Shown here piece by piece: positions 1-8,048 of a stretch of 64,000 nt of DNA (position 1 is the first letter of the stretch; each line of letters starts with the position of its first letter). The position numbers and the translations under genes were made by a program. Below the pieces are notes generated by a model. The model was not told the origin of the DNA. It worked only from the letters and a program-made list of their open reading frames with translations, and ran no database searches. Origin of the DNA: Variovorax paradoxus (GTDB taxonomy: Bacteria; Pseudomonadota; Gammaproteobacteria; Burkholderiales; Burkholderiaceae_C); contig NZ_JAGGNW010000027.1 of assembly GCF_018614875.1 (NCBI RefSeq), forward strand, positions 1 through 64,000, given 5' to 3'.

Positions 1-1409
1 GCGAAGGACAGCTGGAGTACCTGGGCCGCATCGACCACCAGGTGAAGATCCGTGGCCTGCGCATCGAACTCGGCGAGATCGAGGCGCAACTGCTCGCTCA
101 ACCCGAGGTGCGCGAGGCGGTGGTGGTGGCGCGCGAAGGGTCGGGCAGCACTTCACTCGTGGCCTACATCGCGGTGCATGCGGGCCAGGCCGTCGACAGC
201 GCGGTGCTGCGCGAACGCCTGGGCCGGGTGCTGCCCGACTACATGGTGCCGCGCCTGATCGTCACGCTCGCAGCATTGCCGCTGAACGCCAACGGGAAGG
301 TGGACCGCAAGGCGCTTCCCGAGCTGGAAGGGCCGGGCAGCGAACGCGCCTACGAAGCGCCACAAGGCGATGCCGAAGAGGCGCTGGCCTCGATCTGGCG
401 CGAGGTGCTGGGCGTGGCACGCGTGGGGCGTGGCGACAGCTTCTTCGAGCTGGGCGGCGATTCCCTTCTGAGCCTCAAGCTGATCGCGCGTGTCCGCAAG
501 CAGCTGCCCGGCGGCAGCCACCTGAGCCTGGCCGACGTAATGCAGGCCGGCAGCCTCCGGGAACTGGCCGCGCGCGTGCACCAAAGAGCCGACAGTGCGA
601 ACGACGCGGTGTGCCTGCACGCAGGCGGCGCGGGCGTGCCGCTGTTCTGCCTGCCCGGCTTGATCGTCAACACACGCGAATTCCAGCCGCTGGCGCGCGC
701 GGTGCAGGGCGACCGTCCGGTGTATGCCTTCGTGAGCCATGTCTACACGCGCAAGCGCTGGCGCGGCTTTGCCATTCGCGAACTAGCGGCCGAGTATGCG
801 GACTTCATCGTCGCGACGGCCACCGGGGGGCGCTGCGCACTGCTGGGCTGGTCGCTGGGCGGCGACCTGGCTTTCGAGGTGGCGCGGCAGCTGCAGGGGC
901 GCATCGAGATCGTGTTCTTCGGCGCGGTCGATGTGTTCGAGGCGGAGCCGATGGTCCCCTCGGGCACCTTGACGCCGGCGCAGCGCCTGCAGGCCGACGA
1001 TGTGCTGGCCACGTGGCTCGCGAAGTCCGACATGGCGACGCAATGGAAAGCGCTGTTCGCCCGCATGACCGATGCCGAGCGAACCTGGGTGGCAGAACAG
1101 TTGCTGACACCCGCCTGGGTGTCGCCGCTCGACGGCACCGGCGACGAGGCCTACGAGTACCTGCTGTGGGCCACGCTCGACAGCCGCGTGCAGTCCGCGC
1201 GCTACGCGCAGGCGAAGACGCAGCTGCCGGTGCATGTGTTCCATGCCGAGCGCTCGCTGCATGCGCCGGGTGTGCTGCGCCGCTGGCTCGACCGCGCGCG
1301 CGTGCTTTCGACCGAGGTCGTGGCCCGCACCGGCCACCTGGACATCATCCGCGACGCGCGGTTCGGCGCCGCGGTGAAGAACCGCCTGCTGGCGCTCGAT
1401 CCCGCCTAG
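1..1409 (+). CDS. Non-ribosomal peptide synthetase, C-terminal end (A-PCP-TE), 5' partial
   Basis: Reading frame is open from base 3, so the gene enters from outside the window; only the last 468 residues are present. In order I see the end of an adenylation domain (A8-like YLGRIDHQVKIRG, then A10-like LPLNANGKVDR at about 275-310), a peptidyl carrier domain (FFELGGDSLLSL, phosphopantetheine serine codon at 462-464) and a type I thioesterase (GWSLGGD, nucleophile Ser codon at 852-854, candidate His in GHLDI at 1335-1337). A terminal TE means this is the last module: it releases the finished peptide by hydrolysis or cyclisation. The neighbouring hydroxyornithine genes make this a hydroxamate siderophore assembly line. 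The A-domain specificity residues lie outside the window, so the last monomer cannot be predicted. Confidence 0.93.
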   Translation, partial: EGQLEYLGRIDHQVKIRGLRIELGEIEAQLLAQPEVREAVVVAREGSGSTSLVAYIAVHAGQAVDSAVLRERLGRVLPDYMVPRLIVTLAALPLNANGKVDRKALPELEGPGSERAYEAPQGDAEEALASIWREVLGVARVGRGDSFFELGGDSLLSLKLIARVRKQLPGGSHLSLADVMQAGSLRELAARVHQRADSANDAVCLHAGGAGVPLFCLPGLIVNTREFQPLARAVQGDRPVYAFVSHVYTRKRWRGFAIRELAAEYADFIVATATGGRCALLGWSLGGDLAFEVARQLQGRIEIVFFGAVDVFEAEPMVPSGTLTPAQRLQADDVLATWLAKSDMATQWKALFARMTDAERTWVAEQLLTPAWVSPLDGTGDEAYEYLLWATLDSRVQSARYAQAKTQLPVHVFHAERSLHAPGVLRRWLDRARVLSTEVVARTGHLDIIRDARFGAAVKNRLLALDPA

Positions 1410-1437
1410 CGGCAAGCCGCGGCTGCCTCCACGAAAG

Positions 1438-1471
1438 AAAGGCCGGATGCCCGCGAGGGCATCCGGCCTTT
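1438..1471. terminator. Bidirectional intrinsic terminator between NRPS and receptor
   Basis: A perfect inverted repeat: arms GGCCGGATGCCC (1441-1452) and GGGCATCCGGCC (1457-1468), loop GCGA, extended by AAA (1438-1440) pairing with TTT (1469-1471). T-rich sequence follows on + (TTTGCTTT), and A-rich GAAAGAAA on the other side gives a T-rich tail on -. It lies between the convergent ends of the NRPS gene and the receptor gene, so it can serve both. Confidence 0.85.
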
Positions 1472-1489
1472 GCTTTCGAGTGCCAATGC

Positions 1490-3688
1490 TTACCAACGAT
1501 AGGTGGCCGTCGCCACCGCCGTGCGCTGCGTGCCCAGGTAGCAATAGGCGTAGGCGCAGTTGGCGATGTAGGTCTTGTTGGTCAGATTGCGCAGGTTCAG
1601 TGCCAGCGTCCAGCGGTCGATGTCGTAGCCGATCATGGCGTCGAGCAGCGTGTACGACGGCACCTTGGATGGCGCGACGACTTCGGCGTCGCCGTGGGTC
1701 GAGCCGTTGAAGCGCGCACCTACGCCCACCTTCAGGCCGTTGCTGAAGCGGTAGTCCGCCCACACCGACAGGCGGTTGCGCGGAACGGACATCGCCTGCT
1801 TGCCGATTTCCGCGGTCCGGCTGCTGGCCGTGACGATGGCGCGCGGCGTGTAGGCATACGAGGCCGTGAGGTTCAGGCGCGGCATGAGTTCGGTGGTGGC
1901 CTCGAGTTCGAGGCCGCGCACCGAGATCTCGCCGGTCTGCTTCGGCATGAAGCTCGTGTCGTAGGTGATGTAGTTCTTGCGGCGCAGGTCGAAGATCGCC
2001 GCGCTGTAGAGCGACTTGCCGCCCGGCGGCTGGTAGCGGATGCCGGCCTCGTACTGGCGGCCGCTTTCCGGCTTGAAGGGCGTCTTCGTGGTCGGATCGA
2101 TCGTGCCGGTCGGTGCGAACGATTCCGCGTAGCTCAGGTACGGTGCCAGGCCGTTCGGTGCCAAGTAGACCAGGCCCGCGCGCTTGGTGAACTTGTGCTC
2201 GGAAATGCGCTGGGTCGTGCCGTCGAACCTGCTATTGGCGCTGCTCTGGGCCGTGTCGTAGCGGCCGCCGAGCGTGAGCGACCAGCGGTCGCCCCACTTG
2301 AACTGGTCCTGCAGGTAGATGCCGGTCTGCGCCAGCCGGCTCACGCCGTTGACATAGGGGCTCGGGATGTCGATGGCGCTGCCGTAGACCGGGGCGTAGA
2401 TGTTCAGCAGCGGCGCGCCGGAGACGCTGCTGTAGGTGTACTGGTCGATGCGGGTGCGCTGGTAGTCCACGCCCACCAGCACCTTGTGCTGCCAGTCGCC
2501 CGAACGCAGGTCGGCCTGCAACTGGTTGTCCATGGTGAGGGACGTCGTACTTTCCTGGCTGCCGAACACGCCGCGGTCCAGGTACTGGTAGTTGATCGGG
2601 TTCAGCGCATTGGCGGTATCCAAGGTGGCGAAGCTCGGCGCCTGCAGCGTCCGGTAGTCCACCTCGAGCTTGCCGTAGCGCAGCTTCTGGCGTGCGGTGA
2701 AGGTGTCGTTGAAGCGATGCTCGAGCTGGTAGCCGATCATCTTCTGGTCCTGATTGAAGTGATCGAAGTTCGGGTCGCCGACGTTCAAGTCGCTGGGAAT
2801 GTAGGTGCCGATGCGTGTCGGCGTCAGTGAGCCTTCGATGGGCCGGTTGCGGCTGTAGGCGCCTGCACGGTTCTTCTGGTACTGGGCCAGCAGCGTGAAG
2901 GTTGTGTCGCGCGATGGCTTCCATGTCAGCGAGGGCGCGATGTAGGTGCGGTCGTCGCGCGAACTGCCACCGGGCAGCTGGGCGTCGCGCAGCACGCCCG
3001 TGATGCGGTAGAGCACTTTGCCTTCCGCGTCGAGCGCGCCCGAGAAGTCGCCGGCCACTTGGCGGCGGGCATCGTTGCCGTACTGCAGCTGGATTTCGCG
3101 CAGGGGCTCCGCCGTGGGCAGCTTGCTCGCGATGTTGACCACGCCGCCCGGGCTTGCCATGCCGTAGAGCACCGAAGCCGGTCCGCGCAGCACTTCGATG
3201 CGTTCGGTGCCGTAGTTCTCGGTTTTCCAGACGCCCCAGGTACCGTTGTTGCGCAGCGGCAGGCCGTCCAGGTAGAAGCCCGGCGCATAGCCGTCGAAGC
3301 CGCGGATCGAGATCCAGTCGTAGCGCGAGTCGGCGCCGAAGGGCGCGATGCTGACGCCCGGGGTGTAGCCGAGCGCGTCCTTGACGTTAGTGGCACCGAT
3401 GGCATCCATGCGGTCGGCCGTGATGACCGAGATCGACTGCGGCGTCTCGACGATCGGCGTGTCGGTCTTGCTGCCGGCCGTGCTGCGCTTGGCAAGGTAG
3501 CCGTTGACGTGGCCGGTGGCGGACTCCTGCGTATCCGCGTTCACGGTGACCGCGGGCAGGGTCGCGCCGGAGGCCTGCGGCTGTTCCGCGGCCTGCGCCA
3601 AGGCGCTCACGCTGCAGAGGGAAAAGGCCGTGCCGAAGGCCGCGGCGAGCGCGGCGTTCAATAGACGTTGACGGGGCAGGGGACGCAT
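1490..3688 (-). CDS. TonB-dependent ferric-siderophore receptor
   Basis: 732-residue outer-membrane receptor of the FhuA/FpvA/FhuE class; imports the ferric siderophore using TonB energy. I chose the ATG at 3688 because it begins a signal peptide (basic start, hydrophobic core, SALAQA cleavage region) and has GGAG about 10 bases upstream. The mature N-terminus has a TonB-box-like LPAVTV stretch, then the plug (TPQSISVITADRM, IEVLRGPASVLYGMASPGG) and a barrel ending in aromatic YRW. There is no STN signalling domain between signal peptide and plug, so it should not signal to a FecR-type partner. It is transcribed separately from the monooxygenase operon, behind a terminator. Its place next to the NRPS suggests it is the cognate receptor. 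Confidence 0.93.
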   Translation of the reverse strand: MRPLPRQRLLNAALAAAFGTAFSLCSVSALAQAAEQPQASGATLPAVTVNADTQESATGHVNGYLAKRSTAGSKTDTPIVETPQSISVITADRMDAIGATNVKDALGYTPGVSIAPFGADSRYDWISIRGFDGYAPGFYLDGLPLRNNGTWGVWKTENYGTERIEVLRGPASVLYGMASPGGVVNIASKLPTAEPLREIQLQYGNDARRQVAGDFSGALDAEGKVLYRITGVLRDAQLPGGSSRDDRTYIAPSLTWKPSRDTTFTLLAQYQKNRAGAYSRNRPIEGSLTPTRIGTYIPSDLNVGDPNFDHFNQDQKMIGYQLEHRFNDTFTARQKLRYGKLEVDYRTLQAPSFATLDTANALNPINYQYLDRGVFGSQESTTSLTMDNQLQADLRSGDWQHKVLVGVDYQRTRIDQYTYSSVSGAPLLNIYAPVYGSAIDIPSPYVNGVSRLAQTGIYLQDQFKWGDRWSLTLGGRYDTAQSSANSRFDGTTQRISEHKFTKRAGLVYLAPNGLAPYLSYAESFAPTGTIDPTTKTPFKPESGRQYEAGIRYQPPGGKSLYSAAIFDLRRKNYITYDTSFMPKQTGEISVRGLELEATTELMPRLNLTASYAYTPRAIVTASSRTAEIGKQAMSVPRNRLSVWADYRFSNGLKVGVGARFNGSTHGDAEVVAPSKVPSYTLLDAMIGYDIDRWTLALNLRNLTNKTYIANCAYAYCYLGTQRTAVATATYRW

Positions 3689-3792
3689 AAGGTTGATACT
3701 CCAGGTGCTTGAATACGACGTGTTGACGTTGCGACGCGCAAGGCCGGCTGATTCCGGTGCCTTGGCGCTTCCATACATGAGACGTTTGACTT

Positions 3793-3820
3793 AAAAAAAA
3801 GGAGACAGCGGCCTGTCTCC
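3793..3820 (-). terminator. Intrinsic terminator of the monooxygenase operon
   Basis: Arms GGAGACAG (3801-3808) and CTGTCTCC (3813-3820) with loop CGGC; on the minus strand the hairpin is followed by eight T residues (the A run at 3793-3800). It lies just past the stop of the ornithine monooxygenase gene and upstream of the receptor gene, so the receptor probably needs its own promoter. The other flank is also T-rich on + (TTTCTTTTT) but no plus-strand gene ends here. Confidence 0.85.
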
Positions 3821-3857
3821 TTTCTTTTTGCCTCCCCGAAACCGGGGCAGGTCCTAC

Positions 3858-5183
3858 CTAGGCCCGGACCGGCTGGCGCTCGTGGAGGACGCTGTTCGCG
3901 GCGTTCGCCGCCGTTGGCGTGCCCGCCGGAATGGCCTTGAGCAGCGCGTTGCCGATTTCCCCCGTGCGCACCGAGGTGACCGACAGCAGCGTGTCGCTCA
4001 GCCCGTGCGAGGACTCACAGGCACCCTGCAGGAAGATGGCGGGGCGGAAATCCGGCGTGCTGCCGACGCGATAGTGGCGGTCGACCGAAAAATCCCTGAG
4101 GTACGGCGCGAGCGGCGTCAGCAGGGCCTTGTGCTGCTCGCGGGCGTAGCCGGTGGCCAGCACCACGGCGTCGTATCGCGAGGTGCTTTCGCGGCCGGTG
4201 TCCTGGTCCGACAGGGTGAGGTGAATGCCGTCGGCCGTGGCATGCACCCCCTGTATGTCGTGCCGGCGCAGGAAGCGCATGCGCTCCTCCCCGCGAACCT
4301 TCTGCTCGTAGAACATCTTGAAGATCTGCTGGATCAGGTCGAGGTCGGCCACCGCGTAGTTGGTGTGGGCGAACTCGTCGATCAGCGCGGCGCGCTCGTC
4401 CTCGGGCTGGCTGTAGATGTAGTCGGTGAACTCGATGTTGAACACCTCGTTCACGAAGGGGCTGTCGTCCGACGGGCGGATCGAGCGGGCCCGCATGACC
4501 AGGTCGACCTGCGGCGCGTGCGGCCGGCCCTGCAGGTCCATGAAGATCTCGGCCGCGCTCTGGCCAGCGCCGACGATGGCGATTTTCGCGGCGTCGGGCA
4601 GGCGGGCCATGTCCCGCAAGTAGGTGCTCGAATGAAAGACGCGTGGGTCGTCCCGGAGTGGCCCAAAGCCGTCCGGAATGCTGGGCATGCCGCCGATGCT
4701 GACCACGAGGTTGCGCGCGAGCCGCTCGGTCATCTGGCCGCTACCGTCGCGCGAACGCACGCGCAGCAGCGAAATCTCGCCGCCGTGCGCTTCGCTTTCG
4801 GGCAGCACCTCGAAGACTTCCTCCCCGTAGACGCAGGCATCCTCGAACTGGGCTGCGGCCCATCCCAGGTAGTCGTTGAACTCGTGGCGGCTGGGGAAGA
4901 AGGTCTTCAGGTTGATGAAGTCCTGCAGCCGCTTTTTCTCGTGCAGATAGTTGATGAAGGTGAAGCGGCTGGTCGGGTTGCGCAGCGTCGCCAGGTCCTT
5001 CATGAAGGAGATCTGCATGTGCGCCTGATCCAGCATCATGTCCCTGTGCCAGGCGAAGCCGGGCTGCTTCTCGATGAACATCGCGTCGACGCGCCGGCCG
5101 TCGCGGCGTTTCTCGTCCAGCGCAATGGCCAGCGCGATGTTCGAAGGGCCGAAGCCGATGCCGATGAGGTCGTGAATCACCAT
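3858..5183 (-). CDS. pvdA: L-ornithine N5-monooxygenase (siderophore)
   Basis: 441-residue flavin N-hydroxylating monooxygenase of the PvdA/SidA/IucD family; makes N5-hydroxyornithine from ornithine using FAD, NADPH and O2. Visible motifs: FAD site GIGFGPSNIALA at about residues 7-18, NADPH site GAGQSAAE near the middle, and the C-terminal family motif DAVVLATGY. Length is normal. Start ATG 5183 has AAAGGA upstream. It is the last gene of the minus-strand run formyltransferase-acyltransferase-monooxygenase and is followed by a strong terminator. Ornithine rather than lysine is inferred from the hydroxyornithine formyltransferase in the same operon; the family motif alone does not decide it. 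Confidence 0.9.
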   Translation of the reverse strand: MVIHDLIGIGFGPSNIALAIALDEKRRDGRRVDAMFIEKQPGFAWHRDMMLDQAHMQISFMKDLATLRNPTSRFTFINYLHEKKRLQDFINLKTFFPSRHEFNDYLGWAAAQFEDACVYGEEVFEVLPESEAHGGEISLLRVRSRDGSGQMTERLARNLVVSIGGMPSIPDGFGPLRDDPRVFHSSTYLRDMARLPDAAKIAIVGAGQSAAEIFMDLQGRPHAPQVDLVMRARSIRPSDDSPFVNEVFNIEFTDYIYSQPEDERAALIDEFAHTNYAVADLDLIQQIFKMFYEQKVRGEERMRFLRRHDIQGVHATADGIHLTLSDQDTGRESTSRYDAVVLATGYAREQHKALLTPLAPYLRDFSVDRHYRVGSTPDFRPAIFLQGACESSHGLSDTLLSVTSVRTGEIGNALLKAIPAGTPTAANAANSVLHERQPVRA

Positions 5184-5194
5184 GACGGTTTCCT

Positions 5195-6238
5195 TTACGC
5201 AGAGTGTTGGGCGGGCGTGGCGGCGCCGTCGCTGCGGGGCAGCCAGAGGGCGTCGGTGAAATAGCGTTCGCGCAGCATCACGACGAGCAGCGCGCGCTTG
5301 TGCGGCAGGTCGAATTCCTTCACCTTGGCGTAGCCGGACTTGTCGAGGTTGCGGATCTGCTGCAGATGGTCGATGCGCGGCTCGCCCACGGCACGCCGGG
5401 TGCGCGGATCGCACAAGAAGATGTAGTGCGAGATCGAGGTGAGCCATGCAGTGGCGAAGGTCCGGCCGCGGAAGGCCGATTCGCCGATCAGCACGTGCCA
5501 GCCGCGGTCGTGGTCGTCCACGTCGTAGAACGGCGCGATGCGGCTCTCCTTGGCCCAGTACATCTCGAAGTAGCCGAAGGGCTCGTCGTCGAGGCAGGCG
5601 ATCATCGAGTACATGTGCGGGTCGCGGTCGATGGCCGAGAGGTACTGGCGGTGCTTGTCGAGGTCGCCTTCTTCCTCCCAGATCACGGCCACATCGGGGT
5701 CGTTCATCCAGCGGTTGAACATCGAGAGGTCGGCCTCGAAGTCGAAGCTGCGAAACGAAAAGGTCTTGCCGAGCCAGGGAATGAAGCGCTGGTAGAGAAC
5801 GCCGCGCAGCTTGGGCGGGCGCACGGGGTGGCGCTTGCCGTTGGTCAACGCGTACTGCAGCGCCATGGGCGCGTGCACGGTGGGTAGCCAGAGACCAGGC
5901 TGCTGCCACAGCATGTCGCGGCAGGCGCGGGCATGGCCGCCTTCGGCCTGCAGCAGCACGCCGGCCTGCACGAGCGTCGCCGCCGGCTGGCTCTGGGTCA
6001 CGGCGAGCGCCTCGCAGGACGGGTGGTATTCGAATGCGCCTTCGAGCGCCGCGAGCAGATGGGCCGTGGAAGCAGCACTGCCGTCCACCCAATCGAGCGT
6101 GGCACCGGGTGTGCCCTGGCCGATCTTCCAGAGCGAGCGCGTGCCGTCCTGCGTGTTGCGCACGGCTAGCGTTTCGCCCTCGCGCGTGATCGCGTGCGGC
6201 ATGCCGTCCGCGTAGGAAACATGGGCAATGGACGTCAT
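5195..6238 (-). CDS. Siderophore GNAT acyltransferase (IucB/OrbL-like)
   Basis: 347 residues. The C-terminal half is an IucB/RhbD-type acyltransferase (Acetyltransf_8-like): YQRFIPWLGKTFSFR, then WMNDPDVAVIWEE, AIDRDPHMYSMIACLDDEPFG-type strand and ADQ-like end; the N-terminal half is the variable region seen in this family. Such enzymes acylate N-hydroxylated amines with acyl-CoA, or acylate a terminal amine as proposed for OrbL in ornibactin. Start ATG 6238 overlaps the stop of the upstream formyltransferase (ATGA), so the two are translationally coupled; the monooxygenase follows 11 bases after the stop. Because the operon also encodes a formyltransferase, the siderophore may contain two differently capped amines. 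The acyl donor cannot be read from sequence. Confidence 0.82.
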   Translation of the reverse strand: MTSIAHVSYADGMPHAITREGETLAVRNTQDGTRSLWKIGQGTPGATLDWVDGSAASTAHLLAALEGAFEYHPSCEALAVTQSQPAATLVQAGVLLQAEGGHARACRDMLWQQPGLWLPTVHAPMALQYALTNGKRHPVRPPKLRGVLYQRFIPWLGKTFSFRSFDFEADLSMFNRWMNDPDVAVIWEEEGDLDKHRQYLSAIDRDPHMYSMIACLDDEPFGYFEMYWAKESRIAPFYDVDDHDRGWHVLIGESAFRGRTFATAWLTSISHYIFLCDPRTRRAVGEPRIDHLQQIRNLDKSGYAKVKEFDLPHKRALLVVMLRERYFTDALWLPRSDGAATPAQHSA

Positions 6239-7086
6239 GCGGTTCTTTCGGTGAGCTGTCGCCGTCTCTCTGCGAGCAGGGCCAGGCCCTCGTGCAAGGC
6301 GGGAAAGAGGCTGTGGTTGAAGTTGTTCCAGCGCAGCTCGAGGATGGTGTCCTCGGGGTCGATGGCGGTGCGGAGCGCGTCGTGGATCACCTCGCCGGAA
6401 TCGATGCAGTTGTCGACGTAGTGCAACGAAGCGCCCGTCTTGAACAGCGGCGCCACGGCCACGCTTTCCATCGTTTTCCAGTTCATGACCTTGCGGCCCT
6501 GCGCGCCGTGCAACGCATCGAGCGTGGCGCAGGCGCCGCGGCGTTCGTAGGGGGACTCGATGCGGGTGATGCCCGGATGGATGTTGACGATCTTGCGGTG
6601 GAACGGCGCGCCGGGCCGCACCAGCTCGTCGAGGATCACGAGCAGTCCGTCGAGCACGACGATGTCGGCCTGCAGCGTCAGCAGCTTGTCGAGCAAGGTG
6701 CGCTCGAAGCGGCTCTTGCCGGCCACGCGATCGGCCGAGTCCAGCGGCAGGCGCCGGTATTCGGACGGCACCGGATGGACGATGTCGGTCAGCGTCTTTC
6801 CCTGCGCCTTCAGGCCGGCGGGGAAGATCCATTTCTTGTCGGGCTGGCACGAGAAGCCGTAGTCCTGCAGCGCGGCCTGGTCCCGCGGCGAGCGCGGGTC
6901 GTCGTCGATCACGATGCCTTCGAGCGAATATGCATCGCCCAGAGGGGTTTCGTCGAGCGTCTTGGCCAGGTACTCGAGCGGGGAGGTCATGTAGCGCTGC
7001 TCCCCCTTGTACGCAATGTGTTGGCCGGCCTTGTCGGCGGCGGCGTTTCTCAAAGACAGGATGTAGACGAGCTTGGCCTTGGACAT
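6235..7086 (-). CDS. pvdF: N5-hydroxyornithine formyltransferase
   Basis: 283-residue formyltransferase of the PvdF/CchA type; transfers formyl from N10-formyl-tetrahydrofolate to N5-hydroxyornithine, giving the hydroxamate ligand. The formyl_trans_N core is visible: KIVNIHPGITR carries the Asn-His-Pro motif and HYVDNCIDSGEVI the His...Asp-x-Gly motif. An N-terminal region with a YKGEQRY-type substrate loop precedes it. Start ATG 7086 opens MSKAKLVYI; an in-frame upstream extension exists but lacks support. It is first in the operon with the GNAT and the monooxygenase, and sits 27 bases behind a TGAACA-N14-CCGTCT promoter candidate that overlaps the end of fhuF. Confidence 0.88.
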   Translation of the reverse strand: MSKAKLVYILSLRNAAADKAGQHIAYKGEQRYMTSPLEYLAKTLDETPLGDAYSLEGIVIDDDPRSPRDQAALQDYGFSCQPDKKWIFPAGLKAQGKTLTDIVHPVPSEYRRLPLDSADRVAGKSRFERTLLDKLLTLQADIVVLDGLLVILDELVRPGAPFHRKIVNIHPGITRIESPYERRGACATLDALHGAQGRKVMNWKTMESVAVAPLFKTGASLHYVDNCIDSGEVIHDALRTAIDPEDTILELRWNNFNHSLFPALHEGLALLAERRRQLTERTA

Positions 7087-7112
7087 AGGTGTGGGATGGA
7101 TGGGTAGGTAGA

Positions 7113-7138
7113 AGACGGAATGGCCCACGATCTGTTCA
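7113..7138 (-). promoter_or_regulatory. Candidate ECF-sigma promoter for the formyltransferase operon
   Basis: Minus-strand TGAACA (7138-7133), 14-base spacer, CCGTCT (7118-7113), with the start codon 26 bases downstream. The identical pair with identical spacing occurs at 7895-7920 and 7935-7960. It overlaps the last codon of the upstream fhuF-like gene, so the hydroxamate operon can be transcribed separately. CGT in the -10 is typical of iron-starvation (PvdS/OrbS/FecI type) sigma promoters; assignment to the local sigma factor is inference. Confidence 0.7.
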
Positions 7139-7864
7139 CCCGAGGCCGCGATGCGGCGGCGCCAGCGGGCAGGCATTGCAGTGGTGCTCGTGCGGGAGCA
7201 GGTAGTTCAGGCAGCACTCCCGGTGCAGCTTCATGGGAGCGTTGCGCTGCCGGCCGTGAAGCGGGTTGGCGCGAAGATCGCGTGGCCATGTCGCGCTGTG
7301 CAGCAGCAGCTGCCGGTCCTGCGAGATCGACGGTGCGCAGCCGGTCGCGGCCAGTGCCACGTCGAACACCGGCTCCATGAGCCGCACGGTGTTGCTCCAG
7401 AGGATCTTGGGCGCGAGCCGCGTCAGGCCGCTCAGGGCCGCGAAGAGCGGCGCAAGGTGATGCCAGAGCAGCGGTTCATAGCGCTCGGCGGCATCGGCGC
7501 CGTGCCGCGATCGGCCGAGATGCCGGATATGAAAGCCGGCGGGGCCGCCGTGCGCATCCAGCCGCACCCAGCTGTGTTCCGCCGCGATGGGGAACACATG
7601 CTGCAACATGCTGGCTGCGGCCATCACGGGCGGCAACAGCATCGCGATGTATTCGAGGCTCCACGCGGATGCGAGGGGGCGCCAGTCCGCGCCGCCGACG
7701 CCTCTGTAGCGCGCATTGCGTTGCAGCACGTCGGCGAGCAGCGCGGGAGATTGCACGAGCTCCACCACGCGCACCGCACCGGCGGGCACTGTGTCCGCGC
7801 ATTGCAGCTTCCCGCCGTGCACGGCCAGCTCGCCCTGGAACAGCGGCTCCAGCAGCGGGATCAT
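7136..7864 (-). CDS. Ferric iron reductase, FhuF family
   Basis: 242-residue FhuF-like protein. The C-terminus has the family's [2Fe-2S] signature Cys-Cys-x10-Cys-x2-Cys (ECCLNYLLPHEHHCNACP), and the rest matches the siderophore-interacting domain in length. FhuF-type enzymes reduce the ferric siderophore in the cytoplasm and so release iron after uptake. It is divergent from the exporter gene, with a sigma-promoter candidate 30 bases upstream of its ATG (7864), and lies immediately ahead of the formyltransferase operon on the same strand. Substrate specificity for the locally made siderophore is inferred from position. Confidence 0.9.
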   Translation of the reverse strand: MIPLLEPLFQGELAVHGGKLQCADTVPAGAVRVVELVQSPALLADVLQRNARYRGVGGADWRPLASAWSLEYIAMLLPPVMAAASMLQHVFPIAAEHSWVRLDAHGGPAGFHIRHLGRSRHGADAAERYEPLLWHHLAPLFAALSGLTRLAPKILWSNTVRLMEPVFDVALAATGCAPSISQDRQLLLHSATWPRDLRANPLHGRQRNAPMKLHRECCLNYLLPHEHHCNACPLAPPHRGLG

Positions 7865-7894
7865 GGGTCGGCCTTCGGCGGGGTCATCCTTTCA

Positions 7895-7920
7895 AGACGG
7901 ATTCGCGCGGTGGCTGTTCA
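7895..7920 (-). promoter_or_regulatory. Candidate ECF-sigma promoter for the fhuF-like gene
   Basis: Minus-strand TGAACA (7920-7915), 14-base spacer, CCGTCT (7900-7895); ATG of the reductase follows 30 bases after the -10. It lies 14 bases from the opposite-facing copy at 7935-7960, so the two promoters are back to back. Confidence 0.72.
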
Positions 7921-7934
7921 TTCCGGGGGCGCGC

Positions 7935-7960
7935 TGAACATTGCCGGGGCTCAACCGTCT
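7935..7960 (+). promoter_or_regulatory. Candidate ECF-sigma promoter for the exporter operon
   Basis: Plus-strand TGAACA (7935-7940), 14-base spacer, CCGTCT (7955-7960); identical in both boxes and spacing to the copies at 7113-7138 and 7895-7920. The exporter ATG is 88 bases downstream, leaving a leader with an inverted repeat at 7988-8009. Confidence 0.72.
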
Positions 7961-7987
7961 AGGCAGTAAGTGGCACGAAGCCACCGG

Positions 7988-8009
7988 GACCATGCCAGGC
8001 GGCATGGTC
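7988..8009 (+). repeat. Inverted repeat in the exporter mRNA leader
   Basis: Perfect 9-base arms GACCATGCC (7988-7996) and GGCATGGTC (8001-8009) with loop AGGC. It lies between the candidate promoter and the exporter ribosome-binding site and has no T run, so it is more likely a leader hairpin or protein-binding site than a terminator. Function unknown. Confidence 0.5.
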
Positions 8010-8048
8010 GTTCCCAAGCTGTCGCCCCCGGGCGGAAAGAGCCTTTGC

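Noticed and set aside
611..2830. Long plus-strand open frame across the NRPS end and the receptor gene
   Set aside because: Arg/Ala/Gly-rich shadow of the opposite and other frames; no motif, no ribosome site, and it contradicts two clear genes.
3780..3789. TCAAACGTCT upstream of the receptor as a fourth sigma promoter
   Set aside because: Only the -10-like part matches; the place of TGAACA is occupied by the terminator's T tract, so it is not counted as a copy.
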